Origin: Selaginella moellendorffii
Taxonomy: Eukaryota > Streptophyta > Lycopodiopsida > Selaginellales > Selaginellaceae
Reading direction: 5' to 3'
Assembly: GCF_000143415.4 (NCBI RefSeq)
Contig: NW_003314285.1
Span: 1,616,966-1,680,965 of the forward strand
Length of the DNA: 64,000 nt
How positions within the stretch are numbered: the first letter of the stretch is position 1; each line of letters begins with the position of its first letter. The notes under the pieces are model-generated. The model saw nothing but the letters and a program-made list of their open reading frames with translations. It was not told the origin of the DNA and did not search any database. This document shows positions 35,124 through 45,835 of the stretch, piece by piece. The position numbers and the translations under genes were made by a program.

Positions 35124-35988
35124 ATGGCGGGGCTAGTGGCGGCGGGAGCGGCAGCGGCAGCGTCGGTGGCGTTTGCACTTCTTACATTTGGCAGGAGGAA
35201 GAAACTGGCTATCCCATCGCTGGCGGGTAAGCACGTCTTTATCACAGGAGCTTCCAGCGGCATTGGGCTCGCCATTGCCAAGCAGGCCCTCCTCCAAGGG
35301 GCATTTGTTGCCATCTCGGCCAGAAACCAGCTCAAGCTCGACAAGGCGGCTCAATCTCTTGTGAGTGAAGCGCACTGCGACAGCCATAGCATCAAAGTTT
35401 TGGTATGTATACATACATCTCTTTCTGCCTTGATCGTCCATCGTTCTGATAGCTTTTTGTTTTGTTTGTTTCTTGTTTCTTTCGTCTTGTTTTCTTCTGT
35501 TCGTCCTTTGGATTGCTTTCTTTATTCGTTCTTACTTGATTGGAATTTTTCCAAGTTCTTACTTGGGAGTTATCCTACTTTTATCAGGTGGCCGACGTTG
35601 GCGATTTTAATGCGATATCCTCCGCCGTGAGCGAGGCTCACTCGTGGAAACCAATCGACGTCCTGGTTTGCAACGCGGGGTACACTTAAGGCTGGATACT
35701 TTGACGAAGTCCCGGTAGAAGTCATGCGGGTCAAGTCCAGACGAACTTGATGGGAGTGATTCATACAGTCCACACCGCGCTTCCACTCATGAAGCCGCTC
35801 GCAAGCGAAAAGAAGCACTCGATTGTGATCGTCAGCTCCGGAGCAGGACTGGTATACTTCACTCCTTTATAGGAATCTTTTTGTATATCTTGTGTTCATC
35901 TTTTCTCCAGTTCCTTTTGTACGGGAGCTCAGCGTACAGTGCAACCAAGCATGCTCTACGAGGATTAGCAGAGTGTCTCCATCTCGAC
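35124..35988 (+). pseudogene. Short-chain dehydrogenase copy B, frameshifted and truncated
   Basis: Exon 1 (35124-35402) is intact, with TGASSGIG. Exon 2 (35588-35851) has one extra T near 35686 in the NAGYT-KAG stretch and one missing T near 35722 in the EVHAG stretch, relative to copy C. Exon 3 starts at 35911 and is cut in the middle of LHLEL at about 35988, where the pseudouridine-synthase exon begins. The splice sites are still good, so transcripts could exist, but no full protein could be made. Confidence 0.85.
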
Positions 35989-38014
35989 CAGTTCTGGCCG
36001 AGAGTATTGTAAATCTCTACGAGGGACCAGCATCTATACCAGTGAGTGCCGAAAAATTCTACTGCTTGTAAAGAAGAAAACTTTGAGCAATTGTTCTTTA
36101 GGCCCATACTTGGGCAGTACTGCAAGAACACTGTGGTTGGCATCCTGCAAGCAGGCACAACATTGGACCTTTATTCCGTAAACTAGCTCTTTTCATGCAA
36201 TTTTTCTTTTAACTCTTTTATTTTCTATCAGCTGTTCAAGCTTTCCTTTGCTTTTTAAATTTTGCTATGTCTCTATGTGATGCTTGAAGATCAAGAATGG
36301 TAGACTTTGCAAAGTATACATTGCTAAGTGTGTTTCCAGAAAAAGAGGTAAAAAACCACTCTTTCTCACTCTCTTTCTCTCCTTACTGTTATAATGGCAA
36401 GAGGTTGATACTTTTAATTCTTTTTATTGGTCTCCACCTAAACTAAATGAGCAATTAACCAGCACGTGTGCACATAGACCAAAAAGGCATTACAAAAGGA
36501 AATTTTAAATTATCATTAAGTTAAACACATTTGATATAGTGATAAAAAATTCATGTTATTGGCTTATATATAAGATTTTTCTCAAGTGGTAGTGAATATT
36601 GCCATTTATTATGATGCACGGGAAGGGAGCAGCATTGTGGAGGTAAACATCATGTTTGTAAGGAGTTTCTTACAGCACTCTCAAGTTTTCCCAAGTTTGT
36701 GAAGAACAGGATAACAAAGTAAAAGAAGCTTATACAAGGTTTGTGCATCTAAGCATGGATGGAGTGTCCAAATCGTTGAATGCAGGAAGAACTCACCAGG
36801 CAAGCAAATTAAGCCTTAGTCTCTCGATTCAATTGCTAAGCTTTTTTCTCTCACATTCTAGATATGCAGCACTTAAGACACCCCATTGCCAACAACAAAA
36901 TTTACCTTCATGAAAATCCTCCAAAAGGGGTGGAACAGCAGACTTGGCAGCAAGGAGTGACTAGCAACAGGCACAAGGTAAACAAGCAAACTTTGATTTC
37001 TTTCCAATGACACTCTTTTGTTGATCAGATTCCATCGATGATGATCAAGAAGAATCAAGTTTTGAGATAAATCCACTGTGTATGCACTTGGGACTGTCGG
37101 GCTATGACAATGACTCTGATGGGCTATGGTTGTATTATGTGCAATATTCTTGTGAGGAGTATACAAAGTTTAGTGGTTAAGGATAAGTAACTTTAGTAGA
37201 ATAATATTAGAACATAATCATGTGTATCCTGATAATTAAAAATTTAAAAAACATAATAAAATACTGTATATCAAACTAAACCTGTTAGACATTTTATATG
37301 TTAGTTCAACCAAATCAAGAAGCTCAGTGAATATACAGAAAATGTCATTATCATCATTTTAACATCTTCATTATCCGATCTTGCCCATGTCCTTGCTATG
37401 AAACCATTTATTGAGCCATGGTCATTGACACTTTTAGTTCCTTTTCAATCATTCCCTCCCGATATAACATCATGGCAGAGAGATCTCTATCATAGCTGGC
37501 ATAGACAAAGTAAGGGAAGTGATCCCTTTAGATGAAATAAATATAAAAAATAAATATTATTAATAATAGATACTATTGTTAAATAATTTATCATTTGAAA
37601 GCCATTTTCTATGAAGGTATAATAAACTTTCATAGGCCCCTTGCTTGTTCTGGGAACATATACAGTTGCTATACACTTCTAAAATGTTGCCACGTGTCAT
37701 AACCACATCTGGGCCTGCCTGTGAGGGCCAGTGACCATGCATATGCTTGCCTGTTGACTGTCAATAACGTTTGCACCCAGCTTGCCACGTTATTAACAGT
37801 CGAAGGCTCTCACTGCAGGTTAACCTATGATTTTTTGAGTAATGTATCAAAAACTTTATTTTAAACTTATAAGCATATATCTTTTCTCATTCTTAGCATT
37901 TAGTAAGTCCATTTGCCAAGTCCACTTTCTACTGCATTGTTACACTTTAAAATTTTAGCTCTTTAATATATAATTGCATTTAATACTTTAGCTATTTACT
38001 CAAACAGCATAAAC
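35989..38014. repeat. Segmental duplication 'tail', copy B, with RluA-type exon relics
   Basis: The first 190 bases repeat the last two exon blocks of the pseudouridine-synthase relic (LAESIVNL, then GQYCKNTVVGILQA). The third block keeps PASIP before its donor, which tail A has lost. The rest is non-coding and matches 13467-15595 apart from two inverted 60-bp pieces (36301-36360, 36603-36662) and the absence of one segment. The TTGAC inverted repeat is at 37754-37803. No gene is seen. Confidence 0.8.
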
Positions 38015-40156
38015 ATGATAAGTGATAAGTATGCTACTTTTTGCTTTGGGAGAATATGGATATACTATAGTATATCCATATGACTCTACACAAAACCTCA
38101 AAGTGAGCATCATTGATTATTATGAAGTTTATTTGCAATCTAATGAGAATTGTAGTATAGAAATCATGTATTAATTTAATTTTGGGAGTGAGAGTTATTA
38201 GTAAACATATATTAGAGCGGAATTTAAATTAAAAAAGAGTAACATATTATTTCTCACAGAAAATCCATTTGAAACTATAATTTTATAATATAATAATTAT
38301 TGAGAGTTCTTAAAATACATAAGATCAGAATTGTAATAAATTATAATAATTTGCTATGTGTTGCATGCAGTAATGCTTGGTTTTCTTAATAGTAGTGTTA
38401 TTCCCATTTATTAATCCAATTGATCAGAATTTTATAATTATAAACATGTTTGTAATTTATAAACACAAGATTAATCATATTGAATATCAAAATGGTAGAA
38501 TAAACTAGAATATACTAGAAAGTGTTTACAAAAGCTTATAAATTATAAACATCTTTATAAATTTTAAACACAAGATTAATCTAAATGAATAACACTTAAG
38601 TGGTAGAGTATCATAAAATATCCAAGCATATTCTAGGTATATCCACTACCACCCCACTTCCCTTATAGCTTTGCTTAAGCAAACCAAAAACCTTGTTATT
38701 CTTCATAAATTACATCATTCATTTGTATTTTGCTAACATAGTACAAATGTTAACACAATTCTAGGTATGTAGTATGCCTACTCTTGTTTTAGAGTGACAA
38801 AAATACAAATTTCATGTGTCAAGTATAGAGGAAATTTATAATTATTGAACAAAATAATTCTTTTTGGAAATATTAGCTTTATATTATATAAAGATAAATT
38901 TATACTTAAAATTACATTAAATATCTTGAAATTACTAAGCTAGTTATATATTATTACTCTATTTTTTCTTCATGGGTTTTAATACTTGGTTCTATCTTTT
39001 ATTTTTATTTAATATATATATATCAGTGTAAGTATAATATTTTGAAATTAATCCTTAATTAATAACTTCTTTATACAGTAACAATCATTGAAGGAAAAGA
39101 TAAATTTAATTGGCTCCAGATATGAAATTTGCTCTTGCAAATTGTAATGTTTATCAAGAAAATGTTATTTTATGTAATGAATTTGCTTACTTTGATTATA
39201 ATACACTAGCAGCATAAAAATGCTCTAAAGTAATAAATAATGTAACATTTGGTGTATCTTTTATTGGTAATGGTCATTTTAAAACTGAAGGTTGGTATGG
39301 ATGGCAAAATTAGGCATTTGATAGTGATTATTCACATGATAGTTATGATGAAGTAATATTTCAATAGAGAAGAAGTTAATATAAGCATTATATGAGATTT
39401 TTATATTAATTAAAAATGTTGTAGTAATGTTATAAATAAAATCATTTAAAGTTCTAAAAAACAATGGTATGAACAATTGAAACAATTAAAACTTATATTT
39501 AATTTTAATAAATTCATAGTTAAGAAGCAATAAATTATAGAAAACACCCAATATTGAATGAGACAAAGATATATAAAGATATATGTTAGAAACAAAACAT
39601 GTATTTGTACCTTTTTGGGTTTTTTCTATTTATAATTTTATCAGTATTAATTCTTGACATATAATGATTTTGTTTGTCTATCTATATAAGAATTTTATGA
39701 ATAAGACCAATGTATGGTTTAGTATAACAACCACATTCAAACCCCCAAAACCTACCCTCAATTTTATTTTTAAGTCTATGGCTGAATCAATCAATCCTTT
39801 TTTCTTTTTTAGACTCATCAGGCAATTGATATTGTTTCCAATTTTTTAAAAATGTAGACATTTGTAATTTACCACAATAGTGCCATGCTTGATTTTTATG
39901 GGAAGAAATACCAAAATTAATAATTTTTAAAATTTAAAAATAACATTAATTATCATATATATCTCACTTCTATTGAACTTTGACATGTGGACCATATTTG
40001 GGAGATATTAATCGTTTTGACTAAATGTAGCACATGTGATCATGGGATAAAATTTAGATATATTGTCATTATGGATTCTTGGAAGTATAGAAAATATATA
40101 GGGATTAAATAGCCATTAAAAACTCTTTATTAAATAATTACCCCTTTTCCAAAAGA

Positions 40157-40590
40157 GGATAATTTTTGGCAAATGATTTTTAAGAAGTTATAGATAAGTT
40201 GAGTATAATTAGTAACAAACATCCATAATCAAATGGACAAATAAAAATTATAAACTAGCTATTGGAATATATGCTAAAGTCTTTTATGGAAAACTTGACT
40301 CAATAAAGAGTATGGGAGAATCACTTGCCTTTACTTTAGATTGCTTATAATAACACTCATCAATTTAATATTTACACATTTCTATTTATTGTCATGTATA
40401 GCTATAAGCCCAAGTCTCTCATGAGTTTAGGTTTAGCTTTAGTTTGAGTGCCTCATACTTGTGATTTTTTTGAGGATATGAAAGTGGTAAAATTGAACAT
40501 AAAACAAGTTCAAGAAAGAAACAAAAAACTAGTTAATGCACATCATCATTATCAGAAATACAAAGTTGGTGACAAAAATTTTCTTAAACT
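40157..40590 (+). pseudogene. Ty3/gypsy integrase relic, copy C
   Basis: Same relic as at 17552 and 33320, with further stops. The HHHYQKYKVGDK-like end is still readable near 40545-40580. Confidence 0.6.
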
Positions 40591-41387
40591 ATTAAATGCA
40601 TAACAATGTTTATAAGGAGGTGGTAGTGATAAATTGTCTCCACAATATTATATTGTATTATCTACAATTTTGTTGCATATGCAACATTTTATATAAGCAA
40701 GTTTAAAATATGTTTGTACTCTAGTGATGTTGTGAATTTTAGGTCCCAAAGATTGATGCTAATAAAGTTGATTTAACCAATATTTTTGTTTAAAGGTTGG
40801 TGAAACAAATTGCAAGACAATTTGGGAGTTGTTGGTTTGGTGGAATGGTTATTCTATGGACGATGTTATATGGGAAATTGAGGATGATGTGAAAAAAGTG
40901 TTTTCAAGTTTTAATTATAACTTCAATGACATTCTCAAAAGCATGTAATGTGCAACAAATTATTATCTTATATGTACAAGTTTAATCATCATCAAACTAT
41001 CATATCAAAACTTATAAGATTTAAGAGTAGTTTTTTAAATTCCTCCTCTCTAACTATTTTTTTTTGGAAACTAACCCCAAGAAGACCAGATATTGCTGCT
41101 AGGAAAGTATAGTAAATTATTTCTCTTATAATAAAACTAATACATTTAATTATAATATCTCTAACTATCTTATATCAAATAATATTTTGGAAATATTTTT
41201 TTTTCAAACTATACTACCACTTAATATTGTGTTTGTTTTATTTTATGTCATAAGTCATGTATCATAATCATATTTTTAATATCTGTTATATTATATGTTT
41301 TAAATACTACACTCTGGATTATATTATTTTATTAATTTTTATTTTAAATTTATAAATAATAATATATTTTAATAATATTAATGGTAT

Positions 41388-41840
41388 TTATAAACTTGAA
41401 CATTCTTTTGTTATTTTAATTCTATCAAGATCTTTTAATAACTCTCTTCTTCGTGCAATCTGAACATTAACTGATAAACTTCCATCATTCAAATAAACAA
41501 AACCACCCATTTGACGTAGCACTGATATACATCTAATCCATATAAAATTAAAAGCTTGTTCTATATCTTGTTGAATTGATGCCCTACTATACATTCTATT
41601 AACAGTAATTGTGACATATATTCCTCCTCCAGAGGCAGTATATTCTCCATTTTCCCAAAAATTATTAAAGTACCTAACTTTACACAGATTTGTTACATGA
41701 CAATACGCTTGGGGAGAAGGTGGATCTTGTGTACCAATTGATATACAATCTTGAGTTGCTTCACTTGGCAAATACCCACCAACTAAAAGAAAATATAGTA
41801 AAAATGAATAAAGGAAAACAACTACAACAAACTCTGTCAT
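41388..41840 (-). CDS. Small secreted protein, unknown family, intact copy
   Basis: 150 residues. Residues 1 to about 22 (MTEFVVVVFLYSFLLYFLLV) form a strong signal peptide, and the mature part would be about 125 residues. It has four cysteines (DC, AYC, LC, RC), a Pro-rich stretch (DPPSPQ), then KVRYFNNFWENGEY, a GGGIYVTITVN strand and, near the end, GGFVYLNDGSLSVNVQI. The start is supported because the signal peptide begins right there; copies A and B have CTG at this codon and are broken. It is divergent from the SDR gene, about 300 bp apart, so the two may share a promoter region. Codons are A/T-ending. The fold looks beta-rich and apoplastic (inference). I recognise no family. Confidence 0.5.
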   Translation of the reverse strand: MTEFVVVVFLYSFLLYFLLVGGYLPSEATQDCISIGTQDPPSPQAYCHVTNLCKVRYFNNFWENGEYTASGGGIYVTITVNRMYSRASIQQDIEQAFNFIWIRCISVLRQMGGFVYLNDGSLSVNVQIARRRELLKDLDRIKITKECSSL

Positions 41841-42145
41841 TCTTTAAGTATGAAATGGTTTATATCTTCTTTATAAAGGCTTTTTAAATAGCATTAAAAT
41901 AGGATATGCTTAGTTATTACAACTTTTAAAAATAATGCTATAGTAAAATAAAGACAAACCCAATAATTCTGGGTTCTAGAACAAGACACAAGAGAGCATG
42001 CTTAGGGCCAACTTCCATAGCAATCAGTATTCTTTTATTTAACGAAAAAAATCAAAAATTATCAATTTTATCAAAATCAAAAGAGTGTAGCATAAAGTAA
42101 AGATAAACCCCAAATCGAATTGATGTGAGCCCTAGCGCGGGAGCA

Positions 42146-43528
42146 ATGGCGGGGCTAGTGGCGGCGGGAGCGGCAGCGGCAGCAGCGGTGGCGTTTGCAT
42201 TTCTTACATTTGGCAGGAGGAAGAAACTGGCTATCCCATCGCTGGCGGGCAAGCACGTCTTTATCACAGGAGCTTCCAGCGGCATTGGGCTCGCCATTGC
42301 CAAGCAGGCCCTCCTCCAAGGGGCATTTGTTACCATCTCGGCCAGAAACCAGCTCAAGCTCGACAAGGCGGCTCAATCTCTTGTGAGTGAAGCGCACTGC
42401 GACAGCCATAGCATCAAAGTTTTGGTATGTATACATACATCTCTTTCTGCCTTGATCGTCCATCGTTCTGATAGCTTTTTGTTTTGTTTGTTTCTTGTTT
42501 CTTTCGTCTTGTTTTCTTCTGTTCGTCCTTTGGATTGCTTTCTTTATTCGTTCTTACTTGATTGGAATTTTTCCAAGTTCTTACTTGGGAGTTATCCTAC
42601 TTTTATCAGGTGGCCGACGTTGGCGATTTTAATGCGATATCCTCCGCCGTGAGCGAGGCTCACTCGTGGAAACCAATCGACGTCCTGGTTTGCAACGCGG
42701 GGTACACTAAGGCTGGATACTTTGACGAAGTCCCGGTGGAAGTTCATGCGGGTCAAGTCCAGACGAACTTGATGGGAGTGATTCATACAGTCCACACCGC
42801 GCTTCCACTCATGAAGCCGCTCGCAAGCGAAAAGAAGCACTCGATTGTGATCGTCAGCTCCGGAGCAGGACTGGTATACTTCACTCCTTTATAGGAATCT
42901 TTTTGTATATCTTGTGTTGATCTTTTCTCCAGTTCCTTTTGTACGGGAGCTCAGTGTACAGTGCCACCAAGCATGCTCTACGAGGATTAGCAGAGTGTCT
43001 CCATCTCGAGCTTTTGCCGTATAACATCAATGTCAATCTCGTCTGTCCTGGCTTTGTCGACACTCCTCTTATGGATCAAGGTACTTACACTTGAAAGATT
43101 TCTAGCCGTGACAGTCTACACTTTTTGCAGTGGACAAGGATGGCGAGTTTGAAACAATGCTCAAGACACTCAATCGATATGATCCCAAGACGATGCAGTC
43201 ACCCGATAAGCTCGCGGAGGTCACGCTCGATGCTGTCAAGAAAGGCTCGTTTCTCGTGGCACCGAAGTCGTTTTTCCCGCTGGTGGTGCTCACTCGCGGG
43301 ATGCTTGCTCCCGCGAGCTTCGCCAGGACACTGCTCGAGGCTTTCTGGGCTCCCATTATCCGCCTTGTGAGCTACAAGCTCTCGGCCGACATCAAGAAAG
43401 AAATTCTCAAAAACCACGCAGTGAAAAGGCAAAGCCATGCTCGTGAGATTGCTGGTAAGCAAGGTATTACGCTTCTCTTCTCCCCTTAATATCTTTCTTC
43501 CTTTGCAGTGCGCAGGTCTACTAACTAG
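42146..43528 (+). CDS. Short-chain dehydrogenase/reductase, 3-ketodihydrosphingosine reductase-like (copy C, intact)
   Basis: Exons 42146-42424, 42610-42873, 42933-43080, 43131-43454, 43509-43528, all GT..AG, sum exactly 345 codons (344 residues). The N-terminus has an Ala/Val-rich membrane anchor (residues 3-22). The Rossmann motif is [16 protein letters not shown], the NAG motif is VCNAGY, the catalytic Ser lies in IVIVSSGAG, and the catalytic Tyr-Lys is [14 protein letters not shown], followed by VCPGFVDTP. The C-terminal block [21 protein letters not shown] fits the membrane-associated tail of plant TSC10/KDSR enzymes, which reduce 3-ketosphinganine with NADPH on the ER face. Length fits (about 330). 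Another SDR substrate cannot be excluded. An ATG after GAGCA is used; an upstream in-frame GTG is not a plausible start. The last exon overlaps the opposite PPR gene by 8 bp. It is the only working copy of the three here. Confidence 0.85.
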
Positions 43529-45362
43529 TAAGTTTGTCCCTGTACATATTCGAAAGCATTATATACGATGTCGACTTAGCAGGATCCAAAGCAACAACCT
43601 TTTCGGCAGCTCGAGACCCCAGCGACGAATTCTTCTGGGTCTCGCAGGCACTCATCAGAGCTCGATAAGTCTCCGGCTGCGGCACAAACGGCATCGTCTC
43701 AATCAGCTCCTCGGCAAACTTGAGCAGCCCGACTCGGCTGTAAATGTCCACCATCGCCGAGAAGTGCTCCACCAGCGGCTTGATCCCGAGGTCCGAGCTC
43801 ATCAAAAGGAAGTAGCGTGTGCCTTGCTCGAGCAGCCCTCCATGGCTGCAAGCTGCTAAAACGCTCGCGAAAGTTAGCTCGTCGGGTGCTATGGCTTCCA
43901 TGACCATCTCACTCAAAACTTGGACGGCCTTCTCGCCATGGCCAGCCTTTGCATGCCCAGCGATCATAGAACTCCAGGTTCCCACGTCGGTCTGAGGGAG
44001 AACTCGAAAGAGCCCGCTTGCTCGATCCATTTGACCGTTTTGGGCATAAGCAGCGACGAGAGTGTTCCAGGAGACTATATCTCGGACTGGCATGGAATCG
44101 AGGAGCTGTCTAGCCTCGTTGAGTTTCATGTTGTGGACGTAAGCGGCCATCAGTGCGTGGAGGGATTCCAAGTTCTTGTATGGCATGGAATCAAACACCT
44201 TCTTTGATTCCTCAAGATACCCATTGTTGGCATATGCTGCACAAATTGCGTTCCAGACAATTACGTCGTGCTCAGGCATTGAGTCAAGCAACACTGTGGC
44301 TTCTTCTAGCCTTTGTTTGAGCGCAAACAGGGAGATTAAGGTCGTGCACGAAACAACGTTCCATTCCGGCATCTTGTCAAAGAGCAACTTTGCGTCGCCA
44401 ACATGACCTGCTTGGGCATATGCGGAAAGAGCAGACGTCCATGAAACAACATCTTTGTAGCGCATAGACTTAAAAGTAGAGATGGACTTCTCAAGTTGGC
44501 CATTAAGAACGTAAACATTTATCATTACGTTCATTGACAGAATGTCGTGTCTCGGCATGCTTTTGAACAAGAACTCCGCGTTTTGGAGGTCTTTCTTTTG
44601 GGCATATGTGGAGAGCAACGTTGCCCATGTCACCAAATCCCGCTCCGGCATTGAATCAAACAAACTTTTCGCACGATCGAACAATGCAGTTTGTGAATAC
44701 GCGACTATCATAGCGTTGAAAGTTATCACATTTGGATCTGGCATTCTCAAAAACAAGGACTCGGCTTCTTCAAGATGCCCGGCTTGGGCATATGCTGAGA
44801 TAACACACGACCACGACACGACGTCTTTGTGAGGCATGGTGTCAAAAATCTCTCTCGCAGCGTCGACCTGTCCAGCCTGAGAGAAGGCATGCATCAATCC
44901 ATTCCAAGAGGCAGTGTCCTTTCGAGGCGTTGCATCGAACATCTCTTTGGCTCGATCTAGCTCGCCGTTTTGGGCGTATGCCGCGGCCATGGAATTGAAA
45001 GAGACCACATTTGGATTTGGCATTCTATCGAAGGTGTTCTTGGCTTGCTGCAAACGCCCATTGTGGGCATATACACCAAACAAGATGTTCCAGGAGAAAT
45101 CATTGGGATTAGCGATGGACTCAAACACCGCCTGGGCATCTGCAATGCTGCCACACCTTCCATACATGAGAACGAGGAGGTTGCAAAGGTAGAGATCAGA
45201 GCCGAGAGATGGAAGCTCTAGAATTCGAGCATGAATTTGCCTGCCTTGCTGGAGATTTCTTGAGCCTGTGCAAGCTTTGAGAAGACTGGCAAAGTAGTTT
45301 TGCTCCCTTGCGCGATCGTCCGAGTATCCCGGCTTCAAAGATTTTGGAAGAATAGTAGCCAT
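43521..45362 (-). CDS. S-type pentatricopeptide repeat (PPR) protein, 613 residues, single exon
   Basis: After a short N-terminus (ARE-NYFASLLKACTGSRNLQQGRQIHARI) come about 15 consecutive 31-residue S-type motifs, for example VVSWSCVISAYAQAGHLEEAESLFLRMPDPN, with very regular MP-x-x-D-x-V-x-W junctions. It ends with an LTFASVLAACSHGGLLEQG motif and a partial E region (YRALMSACETQ, SYIMLSNMYRD) that stops early at LTS. No DYW domain follows. Such proteins bind specific organellar RNAs, and the E region recruits editing factors; in lycophytes with heavy C-to-U editing this is the likely field. The truncated E end coincides with the overlap into SDR-C, suggesting that the present stop was acquired when the segments were joined. 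Residues 5 and 35 of each motif would give a predicted RNA target. Confidence 0.9.
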   Translation of the reverse strand: MATILPKSLKPGYSDDRAREQNYFASLLKACTGSRNLQQGRQIHARILELPSLGSDLYLCNLLVLMYGRCGSIADAQAVFESIANPNDFSWNILFGVYAHNGRLQQAKNTFDRMPNPNVVSFNSMAAAYAQNGELDRAKEMFDATPRKDTASWNGLMHAFSQAGQVDAAREIFDTMPHKDVVSWSCVISAYAQAGHLEEAESLFLRMPDPNVITFNAMIVAYSQTALFDRAKSLFDSMPERDLVTWATLLSTYAQKKDLQNAEFLFKSMPRHDILSMNVMINVYVLNGQLEKSISTFKSMRYKDVVSWTSALSAYAQAGHVGDAKLLFDKMPEWNVVSCTTLISLFALKQRLEEATVLLDSMPEHDVIVWNAICAAYANNGYLEESKKVFDSMPYKNLESLHALMAAYVHNMKLNEARQLLDSMPVRDIVSWNTLVAAYAQNGQMDRASGLFRVLPQTDVGTWSSMIAGHAKAGHGEKAVQVLSEMVMEAIAPDELTFASVLAACSHGGLLEQGTRYFLLMSSDLGIKPLVEHFSAMVDIYSRVGLLKFAEELIETMPFVPQPETYRALMSACETQKNSSLGSRAAEKVVALDPAKSTSYIMLSNMYRDKLTS

Positions 45363-45397
45363 GGCAAATAAATCTCATCAAAATATATATAGTAGTT

Positions 45398-45835
45398 TTA
45401 AAAGGTCTTACACACATCCAAGGAGTGCCTTGGAATTGCCATCACCTCCAAAGGAGTCTTGAGTAGCAAAGAGTATATGCCTTCCGCTCCAATCAAAACC
45501 ATGACTGACAGTATCAACTGTGGCATCCCAAATGGTATGAGCTCGAAATGCTGGCCCTTGATGTCCGTCGAGCTTCTAAAGAATCTGTCGGGCATAAACT
45601 TCGTGGGTGTTCTTGGGTCGCGTCCCATGGAAAGCATTGATAACCAGCTTAGAACCTTTGGGGATGTCATAGCCACCGATCTTGCCAGAGCTGCGAGGGA
45701 GGAGGAGTGGCTGGAGGGCAAAGTCTCATCGTTTCCTTGATAATAGCTTGAAAATACTCGGGCTTTGAGAAATCGGACTCTTCGACCAGGCGGTTTGGCC
45801 CCACGACAAGGTTCTACTATATGCGAAGTCCCGAT
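45398..45835 (-). pseudogene. Cytochrome P450 C-terminal fragment lacking the heme loop
   Basis: Minus-strand pieces match the end of the P450 at 48697: SDFSKPEYFQAII-like residues near 45760, then ARSVAMTSPKV, FMPDRFFRSSTDIKGQHFELIPFG and a final TPLEVMAIPRHSLDVCK. The cysteine loop FGSGRRMCPG is missing: after IPFG the frame jumps to MPQLILSV. The K-helix ETLR is outside the open frame. It cannot bind heme and is a relic of a local P450 duplication. Confidence 0.8.

Larger units (their letters stand above)
38015..42145. repeat. AT-rich upstream cassette of SDR copy C
   Basis: Collinear with the cassettes before copies A and B. At its left border about 135 bp present in A (15460-15595) are missing. 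It contains a broken copy of the small ORF (39080-39367, interrupted by a deletion at the WRKG stretch and stops), the integrase relic 40157-40590, and the only intact secreted-protein ORF. Confidence 0.85.
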
